A stretch of 64,000 nucleotides of DNA, taken from contig CAJUCO010000002.1 of assembly GCA_910585245.1 (NCBI GenBank), forward strand, positions 62,001-126,000, read 5' to 3'. The notes under the pieces were generated by a model that saw only the letters and a list, made by a program, of their open reading frames with translations, ran no database searches and was not told the origin of the DNA. The position numbers and the translations under genes were made by a program. Every line of letters begins with the position of its first letter. Positions within the stretch are counted from its first letter, which is position 1. This document shows positions 8,305 through 15,471 of the stretch, piece after piece. Source of the DNA: an uncultured Oscillibacter sp. GTDB lineage: Bacteria > Bacillota > Clostridia > Oscillospirales > Oscillospiraceae.

Positions 8305-8337
8305 CGGCCCGCCGGAATTTTCCGGCGGGCCGTTTTC
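8305..8337 (-). terminator. Terminator after nrdR
   Basis: A 13-bp GC-rich stem (CGGCCCGCCGGAA with its complement) flanked by short T runs on both strands, between the nrdR stop and the ymdB start. Confidence 0.7.
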
Positions 8338-8341
8338 GAGT

Positions 8342-8806
8342 TTACCGCTGGTTTTGTTCCGCCAGCAGCTTGGTCAGCTCCTCCATGAAGCTGTCGATGT
8401 CCTTGAACTGGCGGTAAACGGAGGCGAAGCGGACGTAGGCCACCTGGTCAATGGACCGCAGGTTCTCCATGACCCGCTCGCCGATGGCCTCCGTGCTGAT
8501 TTCCCGCTCCATGGAGTTCTGGAGCTCCAGCTCGATTTCCGCGGCGACCTTCTCCAGCCTCGCCAGGGGGACGGGCCGCTTCTCACAGGCCCGGATCATG
8601 CCGCCCAGAACTTTTCCCCGGTCAAAGCTCTGGCGGCTGCCATCTTTTTTCACCACCACCATTGGAAGGCTCTCCACCGTCTCATAGGTGGTGAAGCGCC
8701 GCCCGCAGGAAAGGCACTCCCTCCGGCGGCGGATGCTGTTGTTTTCATCGGCCGGACGGGAGTCGATGACCTTGCTCTCATTGAAGCCGCAATAGGGACA
8801 TTTCAT
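8342..8806 (-). CDS. nrdR: Transcriptional repressor NrdR
   Basis: A 154-aa Zn-ribbon and ATP-cone regulator that senses dATP/ATP and represses ribonucleotide reductase genes. MKCPYCGF and CLSCGRRFTTYE give the two CxxC pairs of the zinc ribbon (residues 3-34). The ATP-cone follows (VVVKKDGSRQSFDRGKVLGG... VAYVRFASVYRQF). The start at 8806 is set by homology and by GGAGGTCC; a 25-codon upstream extension lacks homology. Length equals the family norm. No NrdR box was recognised near the gene itself. Confidence 0.97.
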   Translation of the reverse strand: MKCPYCGFNESKVIDSRPADENNSIRRRRECLSCGRRFTTYETVESLPMVVVKKDGSRQSFDRGKVLGGMIRACEKRPVPLARLEKVAAEIELELQNSMEREISTEAIGERVMENLRSIDQVAYVRFASVYRQFKDIDSFMEELTKLLAEQNQR

Positions 8807-8917
8807 AAAGGACCTCCTGATCCTCCGCCGGTTTTCCGGCGGCCCGCGTCCGTACGTACGGGCACCTTTGGTACTTCCCAAGGCGCTTTGGAGAATGTCC
8901 AGGGAACGTTAGGCTGT

Positions 8918-8926
8918 ATTATATCA
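8918..8926 (-). promoter_or_regulatory. Extended -10 promoter element upstream of nrdR
   Basis: TGATATAAT on the minus strand (8926-8918) is a TGn-TATAAT extended -10, about 110 bp ahead of the nrdR start. The DNA between 8930 and 8990 is very AT-rich and holds no gene. Confidence 0.45.
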
Positions 8927-8994
8927 CGAGAGTTTCAAAATTGATAGAATTTTGTCAAATCTTTTCAAAAAAATTTTCCCTGTTTCTGGAAAAT

Positions 8995-9522
8995 TTAAAA
9001 AACAGGCCGCTCCTGTCCGTCAAAAGCGTAAACCACATAGGTCCCCTCCCCGATTTGCCGGAGGCGGGCAAAGCAAAAGAGGGTGGTCAGAGGAAAGGGC
9101 TTTCCCTTTTCATAGGGCAAGGCCAGATACCGGAGCGCTCCCCCCTGCCGGGTCTGGGCGCCCTGAATGTCTTTTAGCCTCTGGCGGAGCCAGGGGGCCC
9201 GGAAGAGCCGGTCCGGGAAGGGGGCGGGGGCCCAGATTTCCGGCTCCTTCGCCCCGGCGGGGCGGATCTCCCCCCGGAGAAGGCGGCCCAAAGGTGCGGT
9301 AAGCCTTCCGGAAAAGCGGCGCTGGATGACGCCCTGAGTTCCCTCCGGCTCCAGCACCCCCAACCGCAGCTCCCCTCCCTCTCCCACGGCCCAGGCGCAC
9401 CAGAGTCCCTCCGGAAGGGGGCAGCGGGCGGAGAAGCAGGTGTAAAGTCCCTCCCGCTCTGTGGTCAGTTCTCCGGTGGGCCTGCCCTCCAGCGTCAAGG
9501 GGAATTTGTCCATATCCATCAT
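8995..9522 (-). CDS. Hypothetical protein (175 aa, soluble)
   Basis: I do not recognise the family with confidence. The protein is soluble, rich in Leu, Gly and Pro, with no signal peptide or membrane segment. It seems to contain two similar beta-rich halves: GELTTEREGLYTCFSARC..LWCAWAVGEGGELRLGVLEPEG, then RLTAPLGRLLRGEIRP. The stop is TAA at 8995. Two ATGs (9522 and 9519) and a third at 9513 are possible; GGGAGG at about 9526 best fits the later ones. It lies between the nrdR promoter region and a terminator, and so is probably a single-gene unit. Confidence 0.7.
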   Translation of the reverse strand: MMDMDKFPLTLEGRPTGELTTEREGLYTCFSARCPLPEGLWCAWAVGEGGELRLGVLEPEGTQGVIQRRFSGRLTAPLGRLLRGEIRPAGAKEPEIWAPAPFPDRLFRAPWLRQRLKDIQGAQTRQGGALRYLALPYEKGKPFPLTTLFCFARLRQIGEGTYVVYAFDGQERPVF

Positions 9523-9540
9523 CCCTCCCGCCGTGAAAAT

Positions 9541-9578
9541 GAAAACCCGTTTGCGCTATCCTATGCGCAAACGGGTTT
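9541..9578 (-). terminator. Intrinsic terminator after the secreted 162-aa gene
   Basis: A 13-bp stem, AACCCGTTTGCGC with GCGCAAACGGGTT, followed on the minus strand by TTTTCATTTT. A further long inverted repeat (GGCCTTGTTTGA at 9592 with TCAAACAAGGCC at 9650-9661) lies between this hairpin and the gene. Confidence 0.8.
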
Positions 9579-9659
9579 GGTTATGCCGCTTGGGCCTTGT
9601 TTGAAACATATCAAACCGCCCAAGGGGCTTATATTTTTCCGCCGTTTATCAAACAAGGC

Positions 9660-10148
9660 CTAGGCTACGGTATAGCTCCCCCGGACCAGCACCTTGACGG
9701 TAGTCGCCGTGGCCCGGACGCCCCGGCCCTCAATGGTCATCATGTACAGGTGGTTTTGCGCAAGGGAGGCGCCGTTTGAAAGGGTGGAGGCGGTGGTTTC
9801 GTCGATGAGTCCTGGCTCCGAAGGGGAGACGCACACCGCGCTTCCCACCCGCAGCATGACCTCGCAGCCGATATCTCCGGTGAGAGTCTGCCCCTCCAAA
9901 AGGGTCACCACCGTGAAAGAGGCGGCGCTGGAGCCGCCGGAGGCGCCTCCGGCTTGTCCCGTCTGCTGGGCGATTTTCTGGTCCACCCGCTGCATGATAC
10001 TATTAAAAAAGGTGTCGTTCAAATAGCTCAGGGTTACCAGCGGGTCCTGGGCGGTGCCCGCCTCCGCCGCCAGGGAAGCGCCGCTCATCAGCGCGGCGCT
10101 GAGAACCAGCAAAACGGTTGCCCGCAAGAGCCATCTGTCTTTTTTCAT
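9660..10148 (-). CDS. Secreted protein of unknown function (162 aa)
   Basis: A signal peptide covers residues 1-28 (KKDRWLLRATVLLVLSAAL... SLAAEA). Soon after comes DPLVTLSYLNDTFFN, a motif I associate with small secreted proteins of Oscillospiraceae and Clostridia but cannot name. A short Gly/Ser linker follows, and then a compact beta-rich domain (VTLLEGQTLTGDIGCEVMLRVG ... IETTAS) ending in VLVRGSYTV. The start at 10148 follows GGAGGTACAT. It is probably an envelope or spore-coat-associated protein, but nothing in the sequence proves that. Confidence 0.75.
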   Translation of the reverse strand: MKKDRWLLRATVLLVLSAALMSGASLAAEAGTAQDPLVTLSYLNDTFFNSIMQRVDQKIAQQTGQAGGASGGSSAASFTVVTLLEGQTLTGDIGCEVMLRVGSAVCVSPSEPGLIDETTASTLSNGASLAQNHLYMMTIEGRGVRATATTVKVLVRGSYTVA

Positions 10149-10205
10149 ATGTACCTCCTCTGTACACCCTCCCGGCGGAGAGGGGTTCTCCGCCGGGAGG
10201 GAACC

Positions 10206-10574
10206 TCAAACCAACTGGTCGTGGGGCAGCCCAAAGCTAACTGCGATCGCCGTGTCCACCTTGTTCATCACAGACTCCTCCACATGACCCATGCGCTCCC
10301 GAAGCCTCTTTTTATCCAGGGTCCGGACCTGCTCCAGCAGGACCACGGAATCCCGGCTCAGGCCGCAGCTCTGGTCCACAGGAAGATCGATATGTGTGGG
10401 CAACCGGGTCTTCCCGGTCTGGGAAGTGATGGCCGCCGCGATCACGGTGGGACTGTAACGGTTTCCGGTGTCGTTCTGAATGATCAGAACAGGCCGGACG
10501 CCGCCCTGCTCGCTGCCCACCACCGGGGAGAGATCGGCATAGTAAATATCGCCACGCTTGACACTCGTATCCAC
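10206..10574 (-). CDS. MazF/NdoA-type mRNA interferase
   Basis: A type II toxin-family endoribonuclease that cleaves mRNA at short motifs. The sequence VKRGDIYYADLSPVVGSEQGGVRPVLIIQND is the classic MazF/PemK opening, followed by VIAAAITSQTGKTRLPTHI and LLEQVRTLDKKRL. A GTG at 10574 with GGAG nine bases upstream gives 122 aa, close to the 116 of B. subtilis EndoA; an ATG at 10610 would add 12 residues not seen in the family. No antitoxin ORF lies upstream, although the family usually has one. In related Firmicutes the order is nnrD, gerS-like, alr, mazF; here alr is missing between the lipoprotein and this gene. Confidence 0.9.
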   Translation of the reverse strand: MDTSVKRGDIYYADLSPVVGSEQGGVRPVLIIQNDTGNRYSPTVIAAAITSQTGKTRLPTHIDLPVDQSCGLSRDSVVLLEQVRTLDKKRLRERMGHVEESVMNKVDTAIAVSFGLPHDQLV

Positions 10575-10610
10575 AAAGTTCACACTCCGCCGAAAAGAAG
10601 TACCCGCCAT

Positions 10611-10874
10611 CGGGGAGGAAGGGGTTTCCTCCCCGGTGAGGCCACTCTCATTCTCCCACGCAATTTCGGAATTTATACGCCTCTTCCGGGAATCTTGCGT
10701 CCAAGCCGCGGGAGGGGCAAACTCCGGCGTCCTCGCCCCACGTCATCCTATGCGGGGGCGGGGCGGGGTGTGCGGTCTCCTTCTATCCGGGGGGCGAAGG
10801 GGCGGGGAAACGCCGGCGCGCGGAGCGGGGTGCAAACCGGGTCTTTGGGATAAAGCGGAGAGAGGCGGTGTTGC
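10611..10874. other. 264-bp intergenic region without recognisable gene
   Basis: GC-rich sequence between the MazF gene and the lipoprotein gene, at the place where alr is often found. Both strands are broken by stops and show no alanine racemase residue pattern. An inverted pair (GGGGAGGAAGGGG / CCTCCCCGG) at 10612-10640 could be a weak hairpin. I see no clear promoter. Confidence 0.5.
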
Positions 10875-11483
10875 TCAGGCACTCTCCTCTGTCATTGTAT
10901 CATAAAAGGAAAAGCTCGTAAAGTCCGCTGTCAAAATGATTTCTCCGTCCACGGCGATTTCCCCCCGGACCGGGGTCCCGTCTTCCAGGTTCAGCCAGAG
11001 AGTGGAGAGGATTTTTCCGTCCTTTATCCCCGTCTGGTCCACGGTGATCCGGAGGCAGGGAATACCGTCCCACTCCTCCTCGTTCTCCTCCAGCAGCCAG
11101 CCGTCCCGAAGGGCGTTCATAAGACGGGGCAGGCAGGCGGCGGGACTAATTTCCTCATCGCTGAGGGTTCCGGCGTTGAGGCTGGCGTCCTCATACTCCA
11201 GCCGCCAGTCCGTCTCGCTGAGGACGGCCCGCACCCCGGCGATGGTCTCCGGGGCCCGCACCTCAATTACGCTCTCCCCGCCGGGGACGTACTCGCAACG
11301 GAGGTCCGCCGTCCACACGAGCCCCTCCTGTCCGCAGGAGACCGTGGCCTCCATGGCACAGCCTGCCATATCGTGATAGCGGTCCCGCAGGTCCGCCGTC
11401 CGGGATTCCCCGCCGTCTTCGCCGCCGCAGGCCGCCAGCAGCAAAAGCAGGGTTATCATTGGTACGCACTTCCAAAGGCGCAC
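10875..11483 (-). CDS. GerS-like lipoprotein
   Basis: A 202-aa lipoprotein with a lipobox LLLAACGG near residue 18 (Cys 19), so it is likely anchored outside the membrane. The body has the beta-strand pattern of the LolA/LppX-like fold (GCAMEATVSC... LRCEYVPGGESVIEVRAPETIAGVRAVLS... WRLEYEDASLNAG) used by GerS and GerS-related proteins. In C. difficile GerS supports CwlD muramoyl-amidase action on the spore cortex. The start is GTG with AGGAGGTTTTCCG upstream. It lies 13 bp after nnrE/nnrD and is probably in one operon with it. Confidence 0.7.
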   Translation of the reverse strand: MRLWKCVPMITLLLLLAACGGEDGGESRTADLRDRYHDMAGCAMEATVSCGQEGLVWTADLRCEYVPGGESVIEVRAPETIAGVRAVLSETDWRLEYEDASLNAGTLSDEEISPAACLPRLMNALRDGWLLEENEEEWDGIPCLRITVDQTGIKDGKILSTLWLNLEDGTPVRGEIAVDGEIILTADFTSFSFYDTMTEESA

Positions 11484-11496
11484 CGGAAAACCTCCT

Positions 11497-13047
11497 CTAT
11501 TTGTCGTTTTCTTGAAGCTGGGAAAAGACCCTGGGAAACGCGGCGGTTACATCCTCCGGCGTCAGGCAGTATTCCGTCAGCGTCTCCGCCGCCGTCTCCC
11601 CGGCCCTGCCGTGAATCCAGACGCCGCCTGCCGCCGCCATCACCGGAGTGGCCCCCTGGGCCAGCAGGGAGGCGATGAGCCCCGTGAGAACGTCGCCGCT
11701 GCCGCCCTTGGAAAGGCCGGAGCTTCCGGTGGTGTTCACCAGCGCGTTTCCCTCCGGTACGGCGGTTATGGTCCGGTGGCCTTTGAGAACCAGGATGCAG
11801 CCGTGCTCCCGGGCAAAGGCCCGGGCCGCCTCCACCCGGTTCTCAAAGTCCCCGCTAATGCGGGCAAATTCCCCGTCGTGGGGGGTCAGTATGGTGACGC
11901 GTCCCCTGCGGCTGTCCAAAATATCTATATGTCCTTCCAGCGCGTTTATGCCGTCGGCGTCCAGAACCACGGGCTTTGCCGTCTCTTGAAGGAGGTCCCA
12001 AACCAGTTTCCGGGTGGACCCCCTCCGCCCAAGACCGGGGCCCAGGGCCAGCACATCGCACTCTTTCAGCCGCTCCAGCAGGGCGGGGAGGGCCCGGTGG
12101 CTCAGAGCGCCCCGGCGGGTGGATGGAAGAGGGAAGGGCATGGCGGAGACGCACTTTTCCGCCTCCACCGCCCAGATGGACTCCGGCACGCCCAGGTATA
12201 GTAGCCCGCAACCGGAGCGCACCGCCGCCAGGGCCGTGAGATAGGGCGCGCCGGTGTAGCCCACGGCCCCGCCCACCACCAGGACCTTGCCAAAGTTTCC
12301 CTTGTGGCCGTCCGGCTTCCGGGGCGGCAGGGCCGCGGCGGCAAAATCCGCCTCCACCGTCTGTATGGGGCAGGCCATCTCCCGGACCAGGGGGGCGGGA
12401 ATGCCGATGTCGTGGACGGTGACGTTTCCGGAGAGAAGGGCCCCCTCTCCCACAGTCTGGCCGATCTTGGGGAGGGTGAAGGTGACGGTCTGGTCCGCCC
12501 GCACCCCACGGCCCAGGACCCGTCCTGTTGCGGCGTCCACGCCGCTGGCGATGTCCGCGGCGACGGTTTTTCCCTTACAGGCATTGATCAGATCAATGGC
12601 GGCGGCAAATTGGGAGTCCGGGGCGATGTCCCGGGAGAGACCCACGCCAAATATGGCGTCGATGAGCACGTGACAGCTCCGGACCCAGGCGGCCTGGGCG
12701 CTGTCCCCGGGGGAAAACGCCTCCAGCTCCACGCCGCACTCGCTGAGGCGGCCCGTCTCCTCCATGGCGTCGGGGGTCAGACGGTCGTAGTCCCCCACCA
12801 GAAAGACCCGGACCTTGACGCCGGTGAGGAAGAGGAGTCTGGCCGCGCCGATGCCGTCCCCGCCGTTGTTGCCTGCGCCGCAAAACACCGCCGCCCGGCA
12901 TTTCGAAGGCCGCTCCGGCAGGAGGTCCAGAGCAACTTGGGCCACGGCCGCCGCCGCCCGCTCCATCAGGTCCATAGATGCAATTTTCCAGGCCCGGATG
13001 GCCTTCTGGTCCAATTCCTGCATTTGTGCCGCCGTTGCCAGTTTCAT
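11497..13047 (-). CDS. nnrD: Bifunctional NAD(P)HX epimerase / ADP-dependent NAD(P)HX dehydratase
   Basis: A 516-aa fusion that repairs hydrated NADH and NADPH. The N-terminal YjeF_N domain (about 1-215) has FCGAGNNGGDGIGAARLL near residue 56 and DAIFGVGLSR near 130. The C-terminal ribokinase-like dehydratase (about 225-510) has KGNFGKVLVVGGAVGYTGAP, LALGPGLG, VLDADGINAL, LTPHDGEFAR and the active-site loop KGGSGDVLTGLIASLLAQG. The start at 13047 is chosen for GGGAGGTATGCCCC. It is the first gene of the unit with the GerS-like lipoprotein, and borders the AT-rich island. Confidence 0.96.
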   Translation of the reverse strand: MKLATAAQMQELDQKAIRAWKIASMDLMERAAAAVAQVALDLLPERPSKCRAAVFCGAGNNGGDGIGAARLLFLTGVKVRVFLVGDYDRLTPDAMEETGRLSECGVELEAFSPGDSAQAAWVRSCHVLIDAIFGVGLSRDIAPDSQFAAAIDLINACKGKTVAADIASGVDAATGRVLGRGVRADQTVTFTLPKIGQTVGEGALLSGNVTVHDIGIPAPLVREMACPIQTVEADFAAAALPPRKPDGHKGNFGKVLVVGGAVGYTGAPYLTALAAVRSGCGLLYLGVPESIWAVEAEKCVSAMPFPLPSTRRGALSHRALPALLERLKECDVLALGPGLGRRGSTRKLVWDLLQETAKPVVLDADGINALEGHIDILDSRRGRVTILTPHDGEFARISGDFENRVEAARAFAREHGCILVLKGHRTITAVPEGNALVNTTGSSGLSKGGSGDVLTGLIASLLAQGATPVMAAAGGVWIHGRAGETAAETLTEYCLTPEDVTAAFPRVFSQLQENDK

Positions 13048-13085
13048 GGGGCATACCTCCCGCGTGTCGATTTTGGTAAGTTTGA

Positions 13086-13238
13086 TTATAGCGGGTTTCC
13101 CCGGGGAAGGCAATTGGGAACCTTAATTTCTTCCTCAGTCATAGCCATAATCTCAAATATGTTGCGAACGATATCCGCTTTTTCTTTGTGCATGACGATT
13201 TCCTCGCCAATTAAAACATAGCCACAAGGAAGTTTCAT
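13086..13238 (-). pseudogene. Fragment of a small serine-recombinase-like protein (N-terminal part)
   Basis: A 50-codon reading frame, MKLPCGYVLIGEEIVMHKEK followed by ADIVRNIFE, matches the 'GY-x-I-x-GEIV-x-x-EEA-x-IVR-x-IF' segment at the start of the recombinase domain of large serine recombinases. It then diverges and stops. A second, longer fragment covering the following part lies at 15030-15326. There is AAGGATGACC upstream of the ATG, so the piece could still be translated. It is best seen as a remnant of a mobile element at the left edge of the island. Confidence 0.6.
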
Positions 13239-13383
13239 AACGGTCATCCTTTCTTAAACATAAATAAAAGCAGGTTTAAGAGAGAACTAATCTCCTTAAA
13301 TCTGCTTGCTAATACCTACAATATGTAATTATAGTCAATTCAAGGCTGTGATTTTGATATATTTTCACCAGATTAAGGCAAAA

Positions 13384-13427
13384 CCTGCGTATAACTATCG
13401 TTAAACGCAGGTTTTATCTAATTTGGA
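13384..13427. repeat. Hairpin plus TTTTATCTAATTTGGA motif (left copy)
   Basis: A stem AAAACCTGCG/CGCAGGTTTT is followed at once by TTTTATCTAATTTGGA (13412-13427). A near-identical motif, TTTTGTCTAATTTGGA, follows another hairpin at 15456-15471. The two copies are in direct orientation 2044 bp apart and enclose the DUF4417 gene and the longer recombinase fragment. They may be element ends or remnants of IS ends. Confidence 0.55.
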
Positions 13428-13558
13428 ATGGTCGGACAATCCGGATATTTTCAAAAGAGGCGGAACAAAAGAATTGAAAATGTATAAAGATACTTGCAAC
13501 TTAACATATGCAGATTTATATCGTCCGATCTATAACGGTTACCTGAGTAATGACATCT

Positions 13559-14902
13559 CTACAAGCAGTCACCACACACTACGTAGTCCAGCAACTCATC
13601 GGCGGTATCACACCATTTTTCAGTGGATACCGGATTCTCTGCATAGATCTGTGAAATCACCATTTGGAGTGGAGTGTTTGGCGCTTTGCGCAGCTTAGGC
13701 CAAATTCCAAATACAGCCCCCTTCCACTCGAACTCCACTTCTCCGCCGCTGTTTACGCACCATTTGAAATCGCTGATGGTTTTAAAACGGTTATCTTCAG
13801 GACTGTTCATGCCTATGATTTTGTTCATATGTTTACACCCCCTGAACACTTTGAATTCCGGCGCCCCATCTGGATAATTGATCGGCGGTCCGAGTTTCGG
13901 GAAGCCATTCGACCAGTCAATCATATGGTCGTTCGGATCTGAGTGGTGCCCTGGAAATCCATGATCTGTGTAATGTCGCTCCGCAGTTGCCCTGCCATCA
14001 TCACCAATACTTGTGTCACGGTCGTATCCTCCGTGTTTACCTGGCGCACGGGAAGAAATTTTCTGACCGGGCTCGCCCAGGAATCGTTTATCCTCCGGCT
14101 TTGCTGGCTGCCAAGGGCCTCCATAAGCACTGCCGCCGCCTTTTGCAGATGGAACATCTATAAATGTCTTTATTGTATCATGAGGGCTTATCGGCTGTCC
14201 ACCAATTTTGAAGGCGTCTAAATTATCGCGGTGGAAGGACCGCTCATAACTCATATATTTCCAAGAGCTTTTTTCATAGTCTACATATACGATATCTCCC
14301 CGCATTTCTGGGAAAGGCGTGTTATAGCAGATAATTCTTTCTGGCTCAATTCGCCGGAGCATTTCATTGTAACCCGCTAAAAACCATTCTTTTTGTGTTT
14401 GGTGATTTCCATGCTCTGATGCCATGTAGGTCGATACGGCTACGACACTACCCTTTTCGATTCCCTCAAAACAGAAATCAAAAGTGGATTCATCATCCCA
14501 ATTTACAGTGGGAATCACTCGTATCCCTTTTGACGCCCAGTAGGCGCCGCACCATCGGTTACGAAATACATTGTAAAGTTGCATGACCGGCGCCATTTCC
14601 AAATACATACTGAAATCAGGCGATAATACCGCCCGATAACGGGATAGCTTCTCGATATCGTTGTCGGGGTTTTTCCATACTCGTTCAAATCTGTAATCGT
14701 AAAGAAAGAAATGTACCATGCGGTCAAGATGGTTTTGATCCTCCAGATGGGTTTTATCAAATCCAATCAGCAGAAGATCATCAAAATCACCGGGTTTCTC
14801 CTGAAACTTTGGAATGATGGGGATTTGCAGTTTTCCCTTGCCGGGAAATTGATTGCGAAGAAGAGATTGACTGGTGCGGTAGATGTAATTTTCTTCGGTC
14901 AT
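13559..14902 (-). CDS. DUF4417 protein with toxin-like C-terminal extension
   Basis: A 447-aa soluble protein. Residues about 5-250 show DUF4417 features: KPGDFDDLLLIGFDKTH, HFFLYDYRFERVWKNPD, YRAVLSPDFSMYLEMAP, LYNVFRNRWCGAYWASKGI and WFLAGYNEMLRRI. DUF4417 is known mostly from phages and plasmids and has no settled function. A Gly-rich joint (SAKGGGSAYGG) leads to a second part with GRATAERHYTDHGFPGHHSD, NDHMIDW and GPPINYPDGAPEFK, which looks like a His-rich polymorphic-toxin or phage-associated domain. The start at 14902 has a perfect AGGAGG. Base composition is AT-richer than its surroundings, consistent with transfer. The final CVVCGDCL is Cys-rich. Confidence 0.7.
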   Translation of the reverse strand: MTEENYIYRTSQSLLRNQFPGKGKLQIPIIPKFQEKPGDFDDLLLIGFDKTHLEDQNHLDRMVHFFLYDYRFERVWKNPDNDIEKLSRYRAVLSPDFSMYLEMAPVMQLYNVFRNRWCGAYWASKGIRVIPTVNWDDESTFDFCFEGIEKGSVVAVSTYMASEHGNHQTQKEWFLAGYNEMLRRIEPERIICYNTPFPEMRGDIVYVDYEKSSWKYMSYERSFHRDNLDAFKIGGQPISPHDTIKTFIDVPSAKGGGSAYGGPWQPAKPEDKRFLGEPGQKISSRAPGKHGGYDRDTSIGDDGRATAERHYTDHGFPGHHSDPNDHMIDWSNGFPKLGPPINYPDGAPEFKVFRGCKHMNKIIGMNSPEDNRFKTISDFKWCVNSGGEVEFEWKGAVFGIWPKLRKAPNTPLQMVISQIYAENPVSTEKWCDTADELLDYVVCGDCL

Positions 14903-15029
14903 GTGGAACCTCCTGTATATTTTAAGGAACAAGTCCTTCTATATGGAGATTTCAAAATAGAGAAAATTGCACCCTTTTGTGTAACAAAAAGTCTGGTTTT
15001 TGAATATCCAGCAAAACAGGAGCGGAAAA

Positions 15030-15326
15030 TTACTGCTGAGCCATGGTGGGCGAGACGTAATGTGTTTTTTCCTAGGCGTGCCTTTCTTGTCGTAGTCAAC
15101 GTTGCAGCGAGCGGACTTCTCGAACTGTGCGTCCAGAAACTTTTCTAATCCAATGATAGCAATGTATTTGTCATTGGACAACAAATGATCTACCGCCGCA
15201 CGAGTCCATTTTGCTTTTCCAGTTGGAGAGGGTATTTGTTTTGCTTGGAGCATATCCACTACCTTTCCCAAACTTGCTCCTGCCATGTAGTAATCAAAAA
15301 TCATGCGAACGATACCCGCTCTAAGA
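15030..15326 (-). pseudogene. Recombinase fragment (serine-recombinase domain remnant)
   Basis: The frame reads RAGIVRMIFDYYMAGASLGK, then VVDMLQAKQIPSPTGKAKWTRAAV in continuation and KYIAIIGLEKFLDAQ. This is the standard 'recombinase' domain of large serine recombinases (IVRxIF...G.S...I...LN..GIPSPTGK..W). Both ends pass into unrelated frame sequence without a start codon at the correct place, so it is a relic. It overlaps in family position with the 13086-13238 fragment (both contain IVRxIF), so two separate element copies once existed here. Confidence 0.7.
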
Positions 15327-15455
15327 GAGATAAAACATAGGAATAAAGGATAATTTATTCGAGACGAGTTGTCGATTTCTACAGAGTACAAATGGCTAAT
15401 TTGTGGATTTTGCTCAGAAAATAACAAAAGCCAAGTATATCGATTTATACTCGAC

Positions 15456-15471
15456 TTTTGTCTAATTTGGA
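15456..15471. repeat. TTTTGTCTAATTTGGA motif (right copy), overlaps IS3 left end
   Basis: Fifteen of sixteen bases match 13412-13427. A hairpin (AAAAGCC...with GACTTTT) precedes it. It runs directly into TTTGGAGCGAG, the left inverted repeat of the IS3-family element. Confidence 0.55.

Noticed and set aside
10611..10874. Degraded alr gene
   Set aside because: No frame on either strand shows alanine racemase motifs; the sequence looks non-coding.
13384..13410. CRISPR repeat candidate near the island
   Set aside because: Only isolated palindromes were found, with no regular repeat-spacer pattern and no cas genes in the window.
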